Assembly (NCBI GenBank): GCA_030673525.1
Contig: DAOVIY010000005.1
Span: 1-14,508, forward strand
Origin: a bacterium
GTDB taxonomy: Bacteria > Patescibacteriota > Minisyncoccia > UBA6257
Direction of reading: 5' to 3'
Length of the DNA stretch: 14,508 bases
In this document: piece after piece, positions 11,965 to 14,508 of the stretch
Layout of the letters: each line of letters starts with the position of its first letter
Position numbering within the stretch: position 1 is the first letter of the stretch
The notes under the pieces: model-generated
Seen by the model: the letters and a program-made list of their open reading frames with translations, nothing else
Database searches by the model: none
Told to the model about the DNA's origin: nothing
Program-made: the position numbers and the translations under genes

Positions 11965-13222
11965 ATTCACGCATTATTAATTGAGCTTCTATTGTATCCA
12001 TGGTTTCTATGGCTACACTTACCATAATTAAGATAGAAGTGCCGCCAATAGCAAAAGTAGTAACGCCAGTAGTTTGTTGCATAATTATTGGAAGAATAGC
12101 GATCATTCCCAAAAAGAGAGCTCCAAAAAGAGTAACTTTATGGCTGGTATTAACAAGATATTGTGAAGTTATTTTGCCAGGCCGATAACCAGGAACAAAA
12201 CCACCTCTTTTTTGTAAATTTTCAGCAATAGTTTCAGGATTAAAAGTAATAGTTGTATAAAAAAAAGTGAACAAAACAACTAAACCAAAATAACAAGCAA
12301 GATAAATTAAGGATTGTTGATTAAATCCTTGCAAAAAGAGAGCTATTTTAAGCATAAATGGACTTTGTGAATTTACTAAAAACTGACTAATCATTTGAGG
12401 AAACATTAAAATAGAAAGAGCAAAAATAATAGGAATTACGCCAGCTTGATTAATTTTCAATGGTAAATATGTAGAAGCACCTCCATAAATTTTTGTTCCG
12501 CGCACTTGCTTTGCATAACTCACAGGAATTCTTCTTTCCCCTCTTGAAATAAATACCACCCCTATAACCATCAAAAGTGCAATAGCAAAAAACGCTATCA
12601 TGTTAGGAATCCCTGTTGGATCTGTACTTATTATCGTTTGCATAATTTCACGTGGAAAGCCTATAACAATACCTGTAAAAATTATTAAAGAAATTCCATT
12701 TCCCAATTTTTGTTCTGTTATCAATTCACCAATCCACATCAAAAATACTGAAGCCGTAGTAACTATAATAATATCTCTTATCAAATCAATAGGATTAGCA
12801 AAAACAATAACTCCCTGCTTGCTTAATAAACTTAAAAAGCCAAATCCTTGCAAAGCAGCTAAAGGAATCGTCAATAAACGGGAATATTGCATAAATTTTG
12901 CTCTTTCTTTATCAGTGCCTTCATTAAGCATCTCTTTTAAGGCAGGAAAAACCATCGTAAGAAGCTGCATTATAATAGAAGCTGTAATAAAAGGTCCAAC
13001 ACCGAGCAAGGCAATTGAAATATTTTTAAAAGCGCCTCCTGTAAAAACGTTAAAAAGCCCAAATATCTGATTAGAGCTAAGGAAAATCTGTAATTGCTCT
13101 CTGTCAACATTAGGTAATGGAATGGTAGCCATTATCCGAAAAACCACCAAAAGCAGTAAAATTATAAATACTTTTTTTCTTAAATCAGGAGTTCGTAATA
13201 GAGCTAAAAGATTTTTAAACAT
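11951..13222 (-). CDS. secY: Protein translocase subunit SecY
   Basis: The channel-forming subunit of the Sec translocon in the cytoplasmic membrane. The 423 residues hold ten hydrophobic segments. Family landmarks are the N-terminal RKKVFIILLLLVVFRIMATIPLPNVD, the plug and TM2 region FNVFTGGAFKNISIALLGVGPFITASIIMQLL (about 57-88), EGTDKERAKFMQYSRLLTIPLA, the ribosome-binding loop near GERRIPVSYAKQVRG, the LKINQAGVIPIIFA segment and PGYRPGKITSQYL. It starts eight bases after rplO, the standard place at the end of the L18-S5-L15 cluster. The end overlaps adk. No Shine-Dalgarno sequence is visible before its ATG, only an AT-rich stretch. Confidence 0.97.
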   Translation of the reverse strand: MFKNLLALLRTPDLRKKVFIILLLLVVFRIMATIPLPNVDREQLQIFLSSNQIFGLFNVFTGGAFKNISIALLGVGPFITASIIMQLLTMVFPALKEMLNEGTDKERAKFMQYSRLLTIPLAALQGFGFLSLLSKQGVIVFANPIDLIRDIIIVTTASVFLMWIGELITEQKLGNGISLIIFTGIVIGFPREIMQTIISTDPTGIPNMIAFFAIALLMVIGVVFISRGERRIPVSYAKQVRGTKIYGGASTYLPLKINQAGVIPIIFALSILMFPQMISQFLVNSQSPFMLKIALFLQGFNQQSLIYLACYFGLVVLFTFFYTTITFNPETIAENLQKRGGFVPGYRPGKITSQYLVNTSHKVTLFGALFLGMIAILPIIMQQTTGVTTFAIGGTSILIMVSVAIETMDTIEAQLIMREYEIS

Positions 13223-13229
13223 ATAAAAT

Positions 13230-13673
13230 TTATTTAATTTTAAAATCTATTTTCCCCTTGGCTTTTATAATTACCTTCTTCACTTCTTCAGAAACTAAAC
13301 AACCTTTAATAATATATTTTTTGGATAAAGGTATCGCGCCTAAAATCTTAATTGGACGAATTTCACCTTTTATTCTTTTTATCAAACCTGCTTTCTTTAA
13401 TTTATTAAGATTAATAACTCCACCCTCAGGAAAAACTTTTACTATATCATTTAGTTTTATGGCTAAAGATTTCTTTTTTAAACTATTAAAAGATACACCG
13501 CGTCTTTTAGGAAATTTTAATATCATCTCTCTTATTTGAGGTTTTATCTTTGATCCTGCCCGGGATTTCTGGCCTTTTATGCCTCGTCCAGAATAAGTCC
13601 CTCTCTTGCCGCCTCTACCGACTTTCCTTTTCTTTGATGATTTATTATTTGGTCTTATCTGATGAATTTGCAT
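13230..13673 (-). CDS. rplO: Ribosomal protein uL15
   Basis: A large-subunit protein with the typical glycine- and lysine-rich N-terminus: MQIHQIRPN, then KKRKVGRGGKRGTYSGRGIKGQKSRAG. It binds 23S rRNA late in assembly. The frame is open 21 codons further upstream, but MQIHQIRP is the conserved L15 start, so I place the start at 13673 (147 aa, the usual length). This overlaps the end of rpsE by 29 bases, a longer overlap than common, caused by the extended tail of S5. The C-terminal part (EVKKVIIKAKGKIDF) also fits the family. Confidence 0.93.
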   Translation of the reverse strand: MQIHQIRPNNKSSKKRKVGRGGKRGTYSGRGIKGQKSRAGSKIKPQIREMILKFPKRRGVSFNSLKKKSLAIKLNDIVKVFPEGGVINLNKLKKAGLIKRIKGEIRPIKILGAIPLSKKYIIKGCLVSEEVKKVIIKAKGKIDFKIK

Positions 13674-14199
13674 AATCTTTTGTTTGTTGTTTTTTATCAA
13701 TGGATTTTTCCTCGTTAGATTCCTCTTTACTGACAAATCTCTTCAATTTAGAAAGAGCAAGAATAGCCACTCTGGCATTATTAATAGCATTAGTGCTGGA
13801 ACTTAAAATTTTAGCATTAGCATTTGGGACATTAGCTAATTTTAATACAGTTCGCACTGCTCCGCCAGCCCTTATTCCTCTTCCTTTTTTGGCTGGCTTT
13901 ATAATTACTCTTGCAGCCTTGTATTTCGCTTTTACTTCATGCGGAATTGTTTCATTAATAATTGGAACGATAATAAGATTCTTTTTTGCATTATTATTTG
14001 CTTTCTGGATCGCCTGAGCCACATCTTTTCCTTTACTTACACCGACGCCAACTTGATGCTTAGATTTATTGCCAATTACCAATGTAGCTCGAAAACTTAA
14101 ACGTTTTCCTCCTGCTACTACTCGAGTTACACGCGCAATATCTAAAAGACTCTCTTCAAATTCGCTTTTATTTACTTTCGATTTTCTGTGAAAAGCCAT
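13645..14199 (-). CDS. rpsE: Ribosomal protein uS5
   Basis: A small-subunit protein near the decoding site that affects translational fidelity. RVTRVVAGGKRLSFRATLVIGN (about 24-45) and GVGVSKGKDVAQAIQKA form the N-terminal RNA-binding domain; ETIPHEV, KPAKKGRGIRAGGAVRTVLKLANV and AKILSSSTNAINNARVA belong to the second domain. The 184 residues exceed the usual ~165 by a charged tail (EESNEEKSIDKKQQTKDYAN and on) that runs over the rplO start. That tail looks poorly structured and may be a by-product of the gene overlap. The gene starts 13 bases after rplR. Confidence 0.96.
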   Translation of the reverse strand: MAFHRKSKVNKSEFEESLLDIARVTRVVAGGKRLSFRATLVIGNKSKHQVGVGVSKGKDVAQAIQKANNNAKKNLIIVPIINETIPHEVKAKYKAARVIIKPAKKGRGIRAGGAVRTVLKLANVPNANAKILSSSTNAINNARVAILALSKLKRFVSKEESNEEKSIDKKQQTKDYANSSDKTK

Positions 14200-14212
14200 A
14201 ATGGTTTAAAAA

Positions 14213-14508
14213 TTAAAACTGTAATCCGTGTTTTCTAGCTTCATCAGCTAAAGTTTTTACACGACCATGGTATTTGAATCCACCTCTATCAAAAAGAATT
14301 TTCGTTATTTTTTTATCCTTTGCTTTGTTAGCTATCAACTCTCCAACTTTTTGAGCTAAATTAATTCTTTTATCTTTTTTTGAATCTTTAATCTCTAAAT
14401 CTGAAGCAAAAACGAGTGTAAATCCCTTATCATCATTAATAATTTGAACATAAATATGCTTATTGGATTTAAAAATACAAAGACGGGGTCTATCTTTTGT
14501 TCCATAAA
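14213..14508 (-). CDS. rplR: Ribosomal protein uL18, C-terminal part only
   Basis: The last 97 codons of L18, which binds 5S rRNA in the large subunit; the gene starts beyond the right edge. The visible part reads GTKDRPRLCIFKSNKHIYVQ, then INLAQKVGELIANKAKDK, and ends with the signature FDRGGFKYHGRVKTLADEARK and GLQF. The order L18-S5-L15-SecY is the standard bacterial spc-type arrangement, so L6 is expected just outside. Confidence 0.95.
   Translation of the reverse strand, partial: YGTKDRPRLCIFKSNKHIYVQIINDDKGFTLVFASDLEIKDSKKDKRINLAQKVGELIANKAKDKKITKILFDRGGFKYHGRVKTLADEARKHGLQF

Noticed and set aside
12600..13070. A 156-codon open frame on the plus strand opposite secY
   Set aside because: It is the antisense of a long, clearly coding hydrophobic gene, has no ribosome binding site and a sequence typical of reversed membrane-protein codons. 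The same applies to other plus-strand frames opposite murJ, DUF4012, pgk, rpsE and rplO.
13674..13736. An N-terminal extension of 21 residues on ribosomal protein L15
   Set aside because: The frame is open upstream, but L15 proteins start with MxIHxLxP-like sequence, found at 13673. The extra residues are the opposite-frame reading of the S5 tail.
1..14508. Recoded UGA (genetic code 25) as in some Patescibacteria
   Set aside because: TGA ends adk (GTGA overlap with map) and the 120-aa gene at sensible places, and no gene needs UGA read as glycine.

Overview
The window reads as a piece of chromosome from an AT-rich, small-genome bacterium, most likely Candidate Phyla Radiation / Patescibacteria (Parcubacteria-like). 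The reasons are the very low GC, short gene spacing, a DUF4012 protein, a SIMPL protein beside glycolysis genes, a zinc-type adenylate kinase with an unusual MEGSPR motif, and mostly Shine-Dalgarno-less starts. TGA is used as an ordinary stop, so the recoded Gracilibacteria/Absconditabacteria code does not apply. Every protein gene is on the minus strand; the only plus-strand gene is rnpB. I could not run any search, so family names rest on motif recognition.

Layout from low to high coordinates (minus-strand genes are transcribed right to left). (1) 1-3481: DUF4012 protein, then murJ, then the 5' end of lepA, probably one unit. (2) 3513-3984: rnpB (RNase P RNA) with its own promoter, facing the next operon and sharing a bidirectional terminator with it. 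(3) 3985-8617: an operon starting at an extended -10 promoter near 8610 and running COG2426-type membrane protein, tpiA, SIMPL protein, pgk, DHH phosphoesterase, RNase HI. It joins lower glycolysis with nucleic-acid turnover. (4) 8632-10432: an accessory cassette of five small genes with a perfect TTGACA-N17-TATAAT promoter, strong ribosome binding sites on every gene and its own terminator. (5) 10562-14508: the distal part of a classical ribosomal protein operon: rplR (partial), rpsE, rplO, secY, adk, map.

The cassette is the unusual part. In transcription order it holds a 57-aa membrane protein, a 64-aa cysteine-rich protein, structured RNA element B, a 79-aa cysteine-rich protein, structured RNA element A, a 120-aa membrane protein and a 77-aa membrane protein. 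The two cysteine-rich proteins are paralogs with the same cysteine spacing. The two membrane proteins at either end carry the same Lys/Glu-rich tail, conserved at DNA level. The two intergenic elements fold into the same tandem hairpins although the stem sequences differ, including compensatory base-pair changes; both end in the same terminator-like hairpin, and a conserved upstream heptamer could pair with that hairpin's 3' arm. This looks like a duplicated gene-plus-RNA module whose function I do not recognise.

The cassette begins just after map, where infA and rpmJ usually follow in bacterial ribosomal operons. Those genes are absent from the window, so the standard order is broken at this point.
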